Source: Candidatus Dojkabacteria bacterium S2_J21 (GTDB lineage: Bacteria; Patescibacteria; Dojkabacteria; SC72). Taken from it: a DNA stretch of 55,829 nt. Position 1 is the first letter of the stretch, and each line of letters opens with the position of its first letter. Shown here piece by piece: positions 39,759-48,875 of this stretch. The DNA lies in the NCBI GenBank assembly GCA_019248085.1, contig JAEHHF010000004.1:1-55829 (forward strand), in the 5' to 3' direction. The notes beneath the pieces are model-generated. The model made no database searches. It was not told the DNA's origin and worked only from the letters and a program-made list of their open reading frames with translations. A program made the translations under genes and the position numbers.

Positions 39759-41186
39759 ATGAAGTTAAAATTCTGTGGTGCTGCAAAAACTGTCACGGGT
39801 TCGTGTTTTTACGTAGATACAGGCGAACTTAAATTCGTAGTGGATTGTGGAGCATATCAAGGTTCTAACGAACAGGAGGCACTAAATTACGAACCTTTTC
39901 CGTTTGATCCTGCTGAATTAGATTTCGTTTTCCTTACACATGCACACTTCGACCATTGTGGAAGACTTCCTGTGTTAGTTAAACAAGGTTTCCATGGAAG
40001 AATAGTATGTACACAACCGACAAGAGATTTGGCTAAGGTCGTGCTTCTAGATGCCGCTAATCTTCAGCAAGAAGAATATGAAAGGTGGGTAGCAAGGGTT
40101 AAAGAAGGAGGGACAACTGCAACTCCTGCCGAAGAAGAATCAATATATGCGAGCAAAAAACCTCTCTTTACAATAGAAGATGTGGAAGCAATGGCTGGAT
40201 ATTTCGAGGTATATCCGTACAGTACCTCTGTAAATATAAGGGATCATTTTGAGTTCAGACTTCGAGATGCCGGCCATATAATTGGTTCTGCATGTCTAGA
40301 ATTCTGGATTAAAAATGAGGCGGGGAGAACAAGGAAACTTGTTTTCTCTGGAGATCTAGGACAACCGGGAGCTCGTATAGTGAAAGATCCAGATCTCATT
40401 CGTGAGGCAGATTATGTGATCTGTGAATCAACATATGGGAACAGAGTACACCGAGATAGAAATGAAACACTTTTAGAACTATTAGCAATATTACAACAGG
40501 CACAAAAAGAAGAAGGCAATGTCCTTATTCCTGCTTTCGCAATTGAAAGGGCTCAGGAGATTTTGTATGAGATAAATATGTTTGTTGAGCAACGGTTACT
40601 TTCTGGATTACCTATATATCTTGATAGTCCAATGGCATCCAAGGCCACAGCAATATTCAAGCAGTATCCAGATTTCTACGATGAAGATGCCAAACGGTTA
40701 CTTAGTAAGGGTGATGATCCATTTGAATTCCCAGGGCTACACATTGTTGAGGACTCAGAAGAATCCAAACGTCTCATATCCAAGCGTGGAATTGTCATAA
40801 TGGCAGGCAGTGGAATGTGTACAGGAGGGAGAATAATCCATCACCTAAAGAACAATATTGAGAGTAGTAAAACACATATTGTATTTGTTGGATATCAGGT
40901 CCAGGGTACATTAGGAAGGAGAATAGTGGATGGGGATAAGATTGTAAAGATATTTGGAAGAGAATATGAAAATAGGGCACATGTACATACATTAGGTGGA
41001 TTCTCTGCTCACGGAGATGAACGTGATCTAAGTTACTGGCTTGGCAGTTTTGGTCATACGCCTAAACAGATATTCATGGTACACGGTGACGAGCAGGTGG
41101 CGGAAGAGTTCGCTAACAAGATATACAAGGAAACACATATTGACACAGTTGTTCCTAATTTAAATGAAGAATTTGAGCTTAAGTAG
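39759..41186 (+). CDS. MBL-fold beta-CASP RNA-processing hydrolase
   Basis: 475 aa. Metallo-beta-lactamase site HAHFDHCGRLP (HxHxDH) and DAGHIIGSA, SGDLG, then the beta-CASP part (PAFAIERAQEIL, SPMASKAT) and SGMCTGGR and GGFSAHGDERDL, and a terminal VHGDEQ. This is the CPSF73/Ysh1-like group of RNases rather than RNase J. The likely role is mRNA or rRNA processing and decay. It is followed after 1 nt by the R15P isomerase gene, an arrangement that ties it to the AMP salvage transcript. Confidence 0.9.
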   Translation: MKLKFCGAAKTVTGSCFYVDTGELKFVVDCGAYQGSNEQEALNYEPFPFDPAELDFVFLTHAHFDHCGRLPVLVKQGFHGRIVCTQPTRDLAKVVLLDAANLQQEEYERWVARVKEGGTTATPAEEESIYASKKPLFTIEDVEAMAGYFEVYPYSTSVNIRDHFEFRLRDAGHIIGSACLEFWIKNEAGRTRKLVFSGDLGQPGARIVKDPDLIREADYVICESTYGNRVHRDRNETLLELLAILQQAQKEEGNVLIPAFAIERAQEILYEINMFVEQRLLSGLPIYLDSPMASKATAIFKQYPDFYDEDAKRLLSKGDDPFEFPGLHIVEDSEESKRLISKRGIVIMAGSGMCTGGRIIHHLKNNIESSKTHIVFVGYQVQGTLGRRIVDGDKIVKIFGREYENRAHVHTLGGFSAHGDERDLSYWLGSFGHTPKQIFMVHGDEQVAEEFANKIYKETHIDTVVPNLNEEFELK

Positions 41187-41187
41187 T

Positions 41188-42135
41188 ATGGAAGTATACA
41201 CACAGATTGACAAAATATATGAGGATATACAAAATTTGAACATACAAGGTGCTACTAATGTCGCACTTTCGACTTTCGAAGGTATGAAGTTGTATCTCTC
41301 ATTAACCAAGGAGACAGACAAGCAAAAGATATATGATGAGTTCTTTAATGTGGGAGATAGGTTGTCAAAGGCACGACCTAATGAACCGTTAGCTAAGAAT
41401 GGGGTTAGATTCGTAAAACATTTTTTTAAGAAAGAATTTTCTGTTTTACCAGAGTTGTCCACTATGAAACCAAGGCTTGATGAGCTATGTGCGGAATATG
41501 TTGCAATGATTTCCGAATCAAAGAAAAATATTGTTGAAAAATCTAAGAACTACCTCAGGAACTATGACAGGATTTTTACACATTGCCACTCTTCGACAGT
41601 CGAAATATTGATCAAAGAATTATCTCAGGGAGACAAGGACTTCGAGGTAGTGTGCACAGAAACTAGGCCGAGATTACAGGGTAGAATAACAGCGAAGAAT
41701 TTGGTTAATGCTGGAATTAAAACAACAATGATAACGGATAGTGCAGCAGATTCATTCATCATCAATAGGGGAAACGTACGTATTGACGCAGTATTCATAG
41801 GGTGTGACCAGATTACAAAGGGGGGGTATGTTCTGAATAAAATAGGGAGTTGGAGTATAGCAATGAGCGCTCACTATGCAGACAAACCTGTATATATAAT
41901 CTCCCCATTGTTGAAAATTGACGAGAGCTCATACACAAGAGATATCGAGATAGAGGTGAGAGAAGACTCAGAGATATGGCCAGATGCTCCTAAGGGTTTA
42001 GAGATATACAATCCAGCATTTGAGATTGTGGATAATGTCCTAATTACTGGTTTTATTACAGAATTTGGTATAGTTAAACCTACAGAAGTGGATGCTGTAG
42101 TTAAAGAGAAATATCCATGGATATTCGATAACTAA
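41188..42135 (+). CDS. Ribose-1,5-bisphosphate isomerase (eIF2B-like)
   Basis: Converts ribose-1,5-bisphosphate to ribulose-1,5-bisphosphate in the archaeal AMP pathway. 315 aa from ATG 41188; the open frame start 24 nt upstream overlaps the preceding stop and is less likely. Family blocks: FTHCHSSTVEIL, ETRPRLQGRITAKNL, TDSAADSFI and IGCDQITKGGYVLNKIGS, with the catalytic Cys (H-C-H) and Asp (C-D-Q) in place. Generic eIF2B-alpha or MtnA is the alternative, but the next gene, AMP phosphorylase, makes R15P isomerase the natural reading. Confidence 0.88.
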   Translation: MEVYTQIDKIYEDIQNLNIQGATNVALSTFEGMKLYLSLTKETDKQKIYDEFFNVGDRLSKARPNEPLAKNGVRFVKHFFKKEFSVLPELSTMKPRLDELCAEYVAMISESKKNIVEKSKNYLRNYDRIFTHCHSSTVEILIKELSQGDKDFEVVCTETRPRLQGRITAKNLVNAGIKTTMITDSAADSFIINRGNVRIDAVFIGCDQITKGGYVLNKIGSWSIAMSAHYADKPVYIISPLLKIDESSYTRDIEIEVREDSEIWPDAPKGLEIYNPAFEIVDNVLITGFITEFGIVKPTEVDAVVKEKYPWIFDN

Positions 42136-42152
42136 CTTTTTACTATTCAGTC

Positions 42153-43664
42153 ATGTCTTTTTACTTGAGAAGCAAAAATCTAGATCTTGGTGAGGATAAT
42201 AGTTTCAATATTGTTCTACATAGGAAAGACGCTGAGAAATTAGGTGTTAAGGAGGGAGAGCTACTCTTCATTGGTATAGGTGATGCTGACCTCTATGCGA
42301 ATGTCATAGAAACAGAGGAAAGAGTACACCAGGGGGAGATTGGGTTATTCGAGGAAATATGGAAAGAATATATGGTAGTAGAGGGTAGCACGGTATTCGT
42401 AGATATTCCTGAGAGGAGTAAGGCAGTGGAAGCAATCAGTAGAAAACTTTTAGGTCATGATCTCACTAAAGAAGATTTAGAATTAATCATGCAAGAGATT
42501 GCTTCGAGGAGATTGAGAGAAACAGAGATCGCTTTTTTCATCTCTACATTCTTTAATCCTGGATTTAATGAAGAGGAGATATATTGGATGACTCAGGGTA
42601 TGGCTCAATCTGGCGATTCTTTGTCGTTTAAGAACTTAAGAGGGAAGGGGAGCGTAATAGCTGATAAACACTCGATTGGTGGCGTGGCTGGTAAGGGGAT
42701 TACTCCTGTATTAGTACCCATACTTGTAGCTGGTGGTTTGGTGGTCCCTAATACCTCTTCCAGGGCAATTACATCTCCATCTGGCACATCAGATATCTTG
42801 GAGGTTGTAATGCCGGTATCGCTTACACAGGAAGAAATAATGGATGTGGTTAAGAAGACTGGTGGCTGTTTGTTCTGGGGTGGCTCTTTGAGTATCTCTC
42901 CTGCAGATGATGTCATTATTAATGTTGAGAGATCTTTGAGAATCCAAGAATATCAAAAGGTATTAGTAAGTATCGTAGCTAAGAAGGTGGCTTTGGGTAT
43001 TGAGAATATTTTAATTGATTTGCCATACGGTAAGGGTAGTAAGATTGAGAAGACAGAGGACGTCTTTGAATTGGCAAAAGAGTTCAAAAAACTTTTTAAG
43101 AAATTCGGGATTGTATGCGAAACTACTACTCGTAAGGTAAATGGCCCTGATGGGAGGGGAATTGGTCCTAACTTAGAGATGAAGGAATCACTTAAGATAT
43201 TGGAGAGAGAGGGATTTGCGTCTTTGGATATGGAGTTGGTAGTTATTGATATGGCTGGTATCCTCTTCGAGGCTACTGGTGTATCAAAAGAGGGTGAGGG
43301 TAGGGTTCTTGCTCAACAGATCTTAGATTCGAAACAGGCATATGACAAGTTCTGGGAGATTGGTTTCGCACAGGGTGCTACTAAGATTACCAAGTCTAGT
43401 GAGATTAAAACGGGGAACCTTAGCTTTGATGTTAAGTCTACAGAGAGCGGTACTGTTAAGTTGGTTAGTAGTATAGAGCTTGTGAATGTAGCTAGAGCTT
43501 TGGGTAATCCTCGTATTAAGGAAGCTGGTATGTACATTGAGAAGATGCCAGGAGAGGCTGTTAAAAAAGGCGATGTGCTATTCACAATGTATGCTACTTC
43601 TGCAGACAGATTAGAAAACGGTAAAAAAGCTGTAGATTTAAAGAAGATGTATGAGATAGTCTAA
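42153..43664 (+). CDS. deoA: AMP phosphorylase (archaeal DeoA type)
   Basis: Phosphorolysis of AMP to adenine and ribose-1,5-bisphosphate, 503 aa. It has the N-terminal AMPpase-specific domain (about 1-80) not present in thymidine phosphorylase, then the phosphorylase core: KHSIGGVAGKGITP, SSRAITSPSGTSD, GGSLSISPADDVI and a phosphate and ribose-binding loop GPDGRGIGPNLE. Length equals that of archaeal AMPpase. Together with the preceding gene it supplies two of the three steps from AMP to 3-phosphoglycerate. RuBisCO, the third, is not in the window. Confidence 0.92.
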   Translation: MSFYLRSKNLDLGEDNSFNIVLHRKDAEKLGVKEGELLFIGIGDADLYANVIETEERVHQGEIGLFEEIWKEYMVVEGSTVFVDIPERSKAVEAISRKLLGHDLTKEDLELIMQEIASRRLRETEIAFFISTFFNPGFNEEEIYWMTQGMAQSGDSLSFKNLRGKGSVIADKHSIGGVAGKGITPVLVPILVAGGLVVPNTSSRAITSPSGTSDILEVVMPVSLTQEEIMDVVKKTGGCLFWGGSLSISPADDVIINVERSLRIQEYQKVLVSIVAKKVALGIENILIDLPYGKGSKIEKTEDVFELAKEFKKLFKKFGIVCETTTRKVNGPDGRGIGPNLEMKESLKILEREGFASLDMELVVIDMAGILFEATGVSKEGEGRVLAQQILDSKQAYDKFWEIGFAQGATKITKSSEIKTGNLSFDVKSTESGTVKLVSSIELVNVARALGNPRIKEAGMYIEKMPGEAVKKGDVLFTMYATSADRLENGKKAVDLKKMYEIV

Positions 43665-43671
43665 GGAGCTT

Positions 43672-45546
43672 TTACGATACAGTCGAATTCTTATTATTAA
43701 TTCTTCTTTTCCTAATATTTCTTATTATACCCTTCACGACGAAGACTATTATCGATGTAACTAATACTATGGCTATGATAGGGCCAGTTATTATTACTGC
43801 TTTTCCAATAGTAGTCGTTTTAAGGAATGTATTTATCCACTGCCCAAGATTGTATTTATCTGTTGTAGGGATATCTTCTACAGAGGTATATCCTTTTTCA
43901 GGAATAATGTTGGTATATGTTTTTAATGTTTTGAAATCTATATCACTATCATCTATACCATACACATTAAGGTTGTACCCCTCTGTAGTTAGTATGTCTA
44001 TATTATCTGCCGAAAACACCCTTATATTCGAAAGTGTATCTCCATTGAAAACTTCCCAAAGAACTCTGTCCATACTTTGGCCGATCCTCATATTGTCGCT
44101 TTCTAGGGTCGGGTCTATTGAAAGCCATCCGTAATCAGGAATCCATGCTTGCACCCACTGATGTCTTACTTGCTTAGATTGAGTTTCTTCTAAATTCGCA
44201 TATCCAAGTGCAGCTCTGGCAGGGATACCTTGTGCTCTAAGTAATGCAATCATGGAGTCTGCATATTCCATGCATACAGATGCTCCACCTTCCAGTGCAG
44301 CTTTTGCTCCGATTCTCTCATTTTCTGAGTTTGCCTTGTTTTGATCGTATGATAGCTTCCCTCCTATGTATGCATAGTCGACTTTGATGATATCCAGTAC
44401 TGTAGCTTTCCCATCCTTTAACTTGTTAGCTTCCTCCCTTATGAATGAATCGTCTATCTGCCAATACCGAGTAGCATTCAAATATGGTTTAAGGAATGAT
44501 CCTGCGGCAATCTTCTCTTGATAGGTAGTCCAATTCATATTAATAGCAGGTGTGCTTGCATCGTACTCATCCTGATTGACGACGATATATCCTTCAAGAG
44601 TTATTGTCCCTATGGTATTGGCGGGTACTTCAAATGATGCAATGATATTGCCCTCGGCATCTCGATATATGTCGGAGGGGGTAGGAGATACATTAGTGAA
44701 ATATACCTTTTGTCCTGTCTCATCAAATTCTCGGGGTAAGGAGATTTCAAATATGTTCGTAGAGAGTGCTTTGAGAAATCCGGTGAATTTCTCAGGTATG
44801 AGGGTGTCAGTCTTTGGGGTGGTATATGTAAGTGCGAATTTGTATGTTACAGATGTTCCAAACTCTAAGTATGGAGAATTACCAATTCTGTCTTCCTGAT
44901 CAAATGTATATGTTGTTCCTCCATTTTTAGTAGATTGAGTGAATGTGTTTGGGTATGCTTTTGCAAGTGGAGAAATACTCTCATCTACCGTTATTGTTAA
45001 TCCATAATTGAAAGAAGTTTTCGTATTGGATGCTGTATCTGTTTGCTCAAATACGACATCAGTAGGTAGTGCTGGAGCCTGGAGAGTTACATAGTTTACT
45101 ACCTTGGTTACAAAATCATGAGTGGTATATGCAATCTGTATTATATATGCGGAACTGGCTGTAGTTTGTTTGTAGTTGGGTACCTTAATATATATCCCAG
45201 CTCCATTAGCTTGTTCTTCTACAGTATATTTTACAGTTCCTCCAAGGGAGTTTGTTACTTTTAGTGAGTCTAACTTGTATTTTCGCTCTGTCGTTATTTG
45301 TTCCTCTGTACTATCCGGTAGGTCTGGGATGTTGAAGACCTTCTCTCCTGTGGCAGGGTAGAAGTAACCACTATTCTCAACAGTTCTGGTATATTTCGTA
45401 GTTACAGATACAAAATTATCGCCTGTGGTGTACGAGATATTGGTATTTGAATTTATGATGAAGTCTGATGCTTTCGCTAGTACTTTAGATGGAAAGAGTA
45501 CAAGTATTGAGATGATGCTGAGGATATATATGGACAGTTTCTTCAT
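43672..45546 (-). CDS. Secreted transglutaminase-like domain protein
   Basis: 624 aa with signal peptide (KLSIYILSIISILVLFPSKVLA), a large beta-rich N-terminal part (about 25-370), a transglutaminase-like cysteine-peptidase domain and a C-terminal membrane helix (TIGKAVIITGPIIAIVLVTSIIV, split) with basic tail. The catalytic triad is visible: Cys in GGASVCMEYADSM, His in VRHQWVQAWI and Asp in LSIDPT. It probably cross-links or cleaves extracellular protein or peptidoglycan peptides. It faces AMP phosphorylase with a 7-nt gap. Confidence 0.87.
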   Translation of the reverse strand: MKKLSIYILSIISILVLFPSKVLAKASDFIINSNTNISYTTGDNFVSVTTKYTRTVENSGYFYPATGEKVFNIPDLPDSTEEQITTERKYKLDSLKVTNSLGGTVKYTVEEQANGAGIYIKVPNYKQTTASSAYIIQIAYTTHDFVTKVVNYVTLQAPALPTDVVFEQTDTASNTKTSFNYGLTITVDESISPLAKAYPNTFTQSTKNGGTTYTFDQEDRIGNSPYLEFGTSVTYKFALTYTTPKTDTLIPEKFTGFLKALSTNIFEISLPREFDETGQKVYFTNVSPTPSDIYRDAEGNIIASFEVPANTIGTITLEGYIVVNQDEYDASTPAINMNWTTYQEKIAAGSFLKPYLNATRYWQIDDSFIREEANKLKDGKATVLDIIKVDYAYIGGKLSYDQNKANSENERIGAKAALEGGASVCMEYADSMIALLRAQGIPARAALGYANLEETQSKQVRHQWVQAWIPDYGWLSIDPTLESDNMRIGQSMDRVLWEVFNGDTLSNIRVFSADNIDILTTEGYNLNVYGIDDSDIDFKTLKTYTNIIPEKGYTSVEDIPTTDKYNLGQWINTFLKTTTIGKAVIITGPIIAIVLVTSIIVFVVKGIIRNIRKRRINNKNSTVS

Positions 45547-45613
45547 TGTATTGGTTGGAGCGATTTAATGTATTTAATATCATAGCAATTATTGAAAAAG
45601 GAGGAAAGAAGAC

Positions 45614-45620
45614 CTATAAT
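45614..45620 (+). promoter_or_regulatory. -10 of the 45667 gene
   Basis: CTATAAT (TATAAT 45615-45620) with a 40-nt leader containing GAGGAG before the ATG. No clear -35. Confidence 0.5.
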
Positions 45621-45666
45621 ACGGGCCGTGACAGATCTTTATATTCTAAGACTAAAGAGGAGAAAA

Positions 45667-46053
45667 ATGGCGATTCTTAATTTCCGAGAAATAGATAGAA
45701 AGGAAATCGAGAAGTATTGCAAAGAAAACAGGGAGATACTCTCGAAAACGGGCATCAAAGAAAGATGTCTAGGAAAGCACGAGAATTGGTACTATTTTTT
45801 TACAGCTTTGAAAAATCAACCTGAACTGAGGGAATACATCAAATCAACCCTGAGACGTGCTCCAAATGCAATTGACCTTGCCGTGATCTACCTTCTTATC
45901 TCAGAGAAATCATCTGAGGAGGAGAAATTTGCTATTGAGCTAATTAACAGGAAACTACAATCGCTCAATAACAACGGCGGAGCAAGGGTTAAGCTACTGA
46001 AAAGTCTCAAATCTTGTCCAGAATTAGTGGCAAGATTCCCCTCAATAGAATAA
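45667..46053 (+). CDS. Hypothetical small orphan protein
   Basis: 128 aa, helical and charged, not recognised (YCKENREILSKTGIKE, LRRAPNAIDLAVIYLLISE). The start ATG 45667 is preferred over the frame extension at 45592, because the -10 box lies at 45615-45620 and GAGGAG precedes this ATG. Monocistronic; followed by a hairpin. Part of the group of isolated small genes with strong ribosome sites. Confidence 0.55.
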   Translation: MAILNFREIDRKEIEKYCKENREILSKTGIKERCLGKHENWYYFFTALKNQPELREYIKSTLRRAPNAIDLAVIYLLISEKSSEEEKFAIELINRKLQSLNNNGGARVKLLKSLKSCPELVARFPSIE

Positions 46054-46066
46054 AGACCTGTTCCAT

Positions 46067-46107
46067 CTGTAGGGATCTCATACAAAGTAACTTTGAGATC
46101 TCTACAG
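46067..46107 (+). terminator. Hairpin after the 45667 gene
   Basis: 14-pair stem CTGTAGGGATCTCA/TGAGATCTCTACAG with one G-T pair. The T-tract is interrupted (AATTGGTTTT), so termination is likely but not certain. Confidence 0.6.
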
Positions 46108-46144
46108 AATTGGTTTTCATATATCCAAAACCTTAATATTAGGA

Positions 46145-46150
46145 TATAAT
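46145..46150 (+). promoter_or_regulatory. -10 of ychF (leaderless)
   Basis: TATAAT ending 8 nt before the ATG; predicted start within 1-2 nt of the start codon. Confidence 0.6.
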
Positions 46151-46158
46151 TCACCATT

Positions 46159-47250
46159 ATGTCAGTAAAAAGATCACACTCATTGTCTCTAGGTATTGTA
46201 GGACTTCCTAATTCAGGAAAATCTACAATATTTATTGCACTAACCAAACTATCAGTACCAGCGGAGAATTTTCCTTTTTGTACGATAGATAAAAATGTTG
46301 GGGTGGTAGAAATCCCAGATGAAAGATTAAAACGAATGGCCGAATATTTCCAAGCCAAAAAGGTTGTACCTTCAGCCATGACCTTTGTAGATATTGCGGG
46401 ATTGGTTAAAGGTGCATCGAAGGGAGAAGGCTTAGGAAATCAATTCCTTTCACATATTAGAGAAACCGATGTCATTATGTATGTACTTCGAGCTTTTGAA
46501 AGCAAGGAAATAGTACATGTATATGAGAGGGTGAATCCTGTTGAAGATTTTGAAATTGTACAGGCAGAACTGATATTTAAAGATATTGAAGTTGTAGAGA
46601 AGAAGATAGCTAGTGTAAACAAGATGGCTAGGATAGGGAATGCAGATGCAGCATTAGAGATGGATATATTGGAAAAGATACAGAAGAATCTTGGTATGGG
46701 TATTCCTGTTATTGATATGGAAATGAGTGAGAAAGAGAAGGAGTATATATATGACCTATGGCTACTTACAAGTAAAAAAAGAATGTTTGTATTGAATTGT
46801 AAGGAGGGATTGGAAAGCGAAAAGATTGAGGTATGGAAGAAGGAATTAGAAGAGAAAACAGGTGATCTAGTAATCATGGCTGATGTGAAATTGGTAGGGG
46901 AGATGGACGACGAGAATGAGTATGCTGAATTATTGGGTTATGTCCCTAAATCTGTTAAAGATATTATTAAGGGGGCATATGATGCTCTCAAGCTCATTAC
47001 CTTTTATACTGGTTCTGAGAAGGAGTGTAATGCATGGACCATAGAGAAGGGGGCCAATGCTAAAGAGGCTGCTGGGGCTATTCATACGGATCTAGAGAAT
47101 AATTTTATAACGGCTGATGTCGTTAATGTTGATGCTTTGCTAGATGCTGGTGGTTGGGTTAAGGCTAAGGAACTAGGTTTGGTTAAGAATCATGGTAAAG
47201 ATTATATTGTCAATGATGGTGATTATATTATTATTCTTGCGAACAAGTAA
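46159..47250 (+). CDS. ychF: YchF/OLA1 family ATPase
   Basis: Obg-related P-loop ATPase that binds ribosomes, 363 aa. G1 GLPNSGKST, G2 region NFPFCTID, G3 DIAGLVKGASKGEGLGNQFL, the altered G4 (NCKE in place of NKxD) that gives ATP preference, and the C-terminal TGS domain (KLITFYTGSEKECNAWT; GAIHTDLENNFITADV). Length and motifs are normal. Confidence 0.96.
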   Translation: MSVKRSHSLSLGIVGLPNSGKSTIFIALTKLSVPAENFPFCTIDKNVGVVEIPDERLKRMAEYFQAKKVVPSAMTFVDIAGLVKGASKGEGLGNQFLSHIRETDVIMYVLRAFESKEIVHVYERVNPVEDFEIVQAELIFKDIEVVEKKIASVNKMARIGNADAALEMDILEKIQKNLGMGIPVIDMEMSEKEKEYIYDLWLLTSKKRMFVLNCKEGLESEKIEVWKKELEEKTGDLVIMADVKLVGEMDDENEYAELLGYVPKSVKDIIKGAYDALKLITFYTGSEKECNAWTIEKGANAKEAAGAIHTDLENNFITADVVNVDALLDAGGWVKAKELGLVKNHGKDYIVNDGDYIIILANK

Positions 47251-47299
47251 GAATTTATCAAAAGAAGTGCTGTTGTAGTACATATTTACAACGAATTGA

Positions 47300-47330
47300 A
47301 TATCCTATAGAATATAGGTGTCTTTTTGTT
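47300..47330 (+). terminator. Terminator after ychF
   Basis: ATATCCTATA-GA-ATATAGGTGT followed by CTTTTTG; the stem includes two G-T pairs. Confidence 0.75.
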
Positions 47331-47378
47331 GAGTAAAAGATTCAATATCGCTCATAAAAAACTAAGAGAGAGGATAAT

Positions 47379-47780
47379 ATGATCTTAATAAAGAAATTAG
47401 GACCAGAGGCAAGTGTAATAAAGATTGACGGAGACGGAGATTTCTATCTGAGCCTGCCTGATAATAGGCTGATAAATCTCCAGGAAAATTGGAAAGAGAA
47501 TCTTTCGAAAAAGAATTTAGAGAAATTTTTCGAGATTTTTTCCGGGACCCTGTACGAGCAAAGTGCTTTGTATATTGCTAAAAGAGGCGATCTAAAGTGC
47601 CTTTTGGTATATAAAGAAGAAGTTCTCCAGCGGTTGGAAGAAGTGCATGATGGAGATTTCATCGTTTTGTCTTCCACCGGTGAAGCACAAGTTGTGAGAT
47701 TTAAAATCCACAAAATTGGGGAAGTAGAAGGAAACGAGATTACTCCTTTGGACATTAGGCCCATTGTGAATTCTGAATAA
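47379..47780 (+). CDS. Hypothetical small orphan protein
   Basis: 133 aa, not recognised. N-terminal beta-rich part (VIKIDGDGDFYLSLPDNRLI), then a helical middle and a C-terminal beta hairpin (GDFIVLSSTGEAQVVRFKI). The ATG is preceded by GAGAGGA. No signal or membrane segment. It stands alone between the ychF terminator and a hairpin region. Part of the strong-ribosome-site orphan group. Confidence 0.55.
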   Translation: MILIKKLGPEASVIKIDGDGDFYLSLPDNRLINLQENWKENLSKKNLEKFFEIFSGTLYEQSALYIAKRGDLKCLLVYKEEVLQRLEEVHDGDFIVLSSTGEAQVVRFKIHKIGEVEGNEITPLDIRPIVNSE

Positions 47781-47798
47781 GAACAAAAAGACAAAAAG

Positions 47799-47851
47799 GG
47801 AGGTGGAACTCTGGAATGCTAGTTAATCTAGTTTCATAATGAGTTCTACCT
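47799..47851 (+). other. Hairpin region with possible 7-codon ORF
   Basis: Stem GGTGGAACTC (47803-47812) / GAGTTCTACC (47842-47851). GGGAGG (47799-47804) and ATG 47817 would allow the peptide MLVNLVS inside the loop. Could be just the terminator of the 47379 gene. The remainder up to 47949 is AT-rich with a possible promoter for rpsF. Confidence 0.35.
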
Positions 47852-47949
47852 GCTTTCCCTTAAATATTTGAGAATTTAGCAGTTGTATTAACTAATATTT
47901 TCTGCTAAAATCCATTCTCGTTAAGACATAATTTGTATATATTGGATAA

Positions 47950-48306
47950 ATGTCAGCAGAAGAAGTAAAAAAAGGAAAATATTATGAAATGGCCATGGCT
48001 TTAAAGCCATTGTTACCAGATGATGTTAGAAAAGCAATGCACAAAGAATTTGTAGATTTGATTAAGAGTAAGGATGGAGAAGTAATAGATGTAGATGTAT
48101 GGGGTAAGAGATATTTAGCATACAAGATAGGTGGACATAACGAAGGATATTACATTATATATACCTTTGTAATTGACCCTTCCCATGTTGTAGAAATCAG
48201 AAGACAGATGGAATTAAAACAAGAGGTTTTGAGATATATGGTAGTAGAAGCAGATGATGTAGATGAGATAGGGAAGAAGATTAAGAAAAAAGAAATAGAG
48301 ATTTAA
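47950..48306 (+). CDS. rpsF: 30S ribosomal protein S6
   Basis: bS6, 118 aa. YYEMAMALKPLLPD, VIDVDVWGKRYLAYKI and GYYIIYTFVIDPSHVVEI follow the family pattern, with LRYMVVE near the end. First gene of the rpsF-ssb-rpsR set; it binds S18. Confidence 0.95.
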   Translation: MSAEEVKKGKYYEMAMALKPLLPDDVRKAMHKEFVDLIKSKDGEVIDVDVWGKRYLAYKIGGHNEGYYIIYTFVIDPSHVVEIRRQMELKQEVLRYMVVEADDVDEIGKKIKKKEIEI

Positions 48307-48364
48307 TAGAATTTTAATTTGTGTGGTGTATATTTAGGTAAGTTAAATTATTAATACAAAACAA

Positions 48365-48856
48365 ATGGCAGCTAGATCTTTAAATAAAGTAATGTTGATA
48401 GGAAATCTTACAAGAGATCCTGAGATGAGATATACAAATTCTGGAACTCCTGTTGTTACTTTTGGAATGGCTACAAACAAGTCATGGAAAGATACTAATG
48501 GTGAAGTAAAAGAATTAGCAGAATTTCACAATGTAGTAGCATGGAACAAGATGGCAGAGATATGTCAGCAATTGTTGGCAAAGGGAATGAAGATCTATGT
48601 AGAGGGTTCTTTAAATACAAGATCATGGAATGCAGATGATGGTTCTACAAGATACAAGACAGAAGTTAGAATTGAAGATATGATTCTTTTGGATAGCAAG
48701 GGCAAACAGGGTGCAGGTATCAGTGGTGATACAGAGCATGCTGAGAAACCAGAGAAGGCTTCTGATGAAGAAGTTACAAATGAAGAGAAGGCTCCTGTAG
48801 TGGAGGAAGAGGCTCCAGCAGCAGACGACCCGCTAGAAGAAGATTTGCCATTTTAA
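48365..48856 (+). CDS. ssb: Single-stranded DNA-binding protein
   Basis: 163 aa. OB fold with LNKVMLIGNLTRDPEMRYT, VTFGMATNKSW, EFHNVVAWNKMAEI and KIYVEGSLNTRSW. Disordered acidic linker (125-155) and the conserved protein-interaction tip DPLEEDLPF, so partner docking is kept. Confidence 0.97.
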   Translation: MAARSLNKVMLIGNLTRDPEMRYTNSGTPVVTFGMATNKSWKDTNGEVKELAEFHNVVAWNKMAEICQQLLAKGMKIYVEGSLNTRSWNADDGSTRYKTEVRIEDMILLDSKGKQGAGISGDTEHAEKPEKASDEEVTNEEKAPVVEEEAPAADDPLEEDLPF

Positions 48857-48875
48857 TTTGATATATATTTAAGGA

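Noticed and set aside
39759..43664. RuBisCO expected beside the AMP pathway genes
   Set aside because: No RuBisCO large-subunit motif is present in any frame near here; only two of the three enzymes are in the window.
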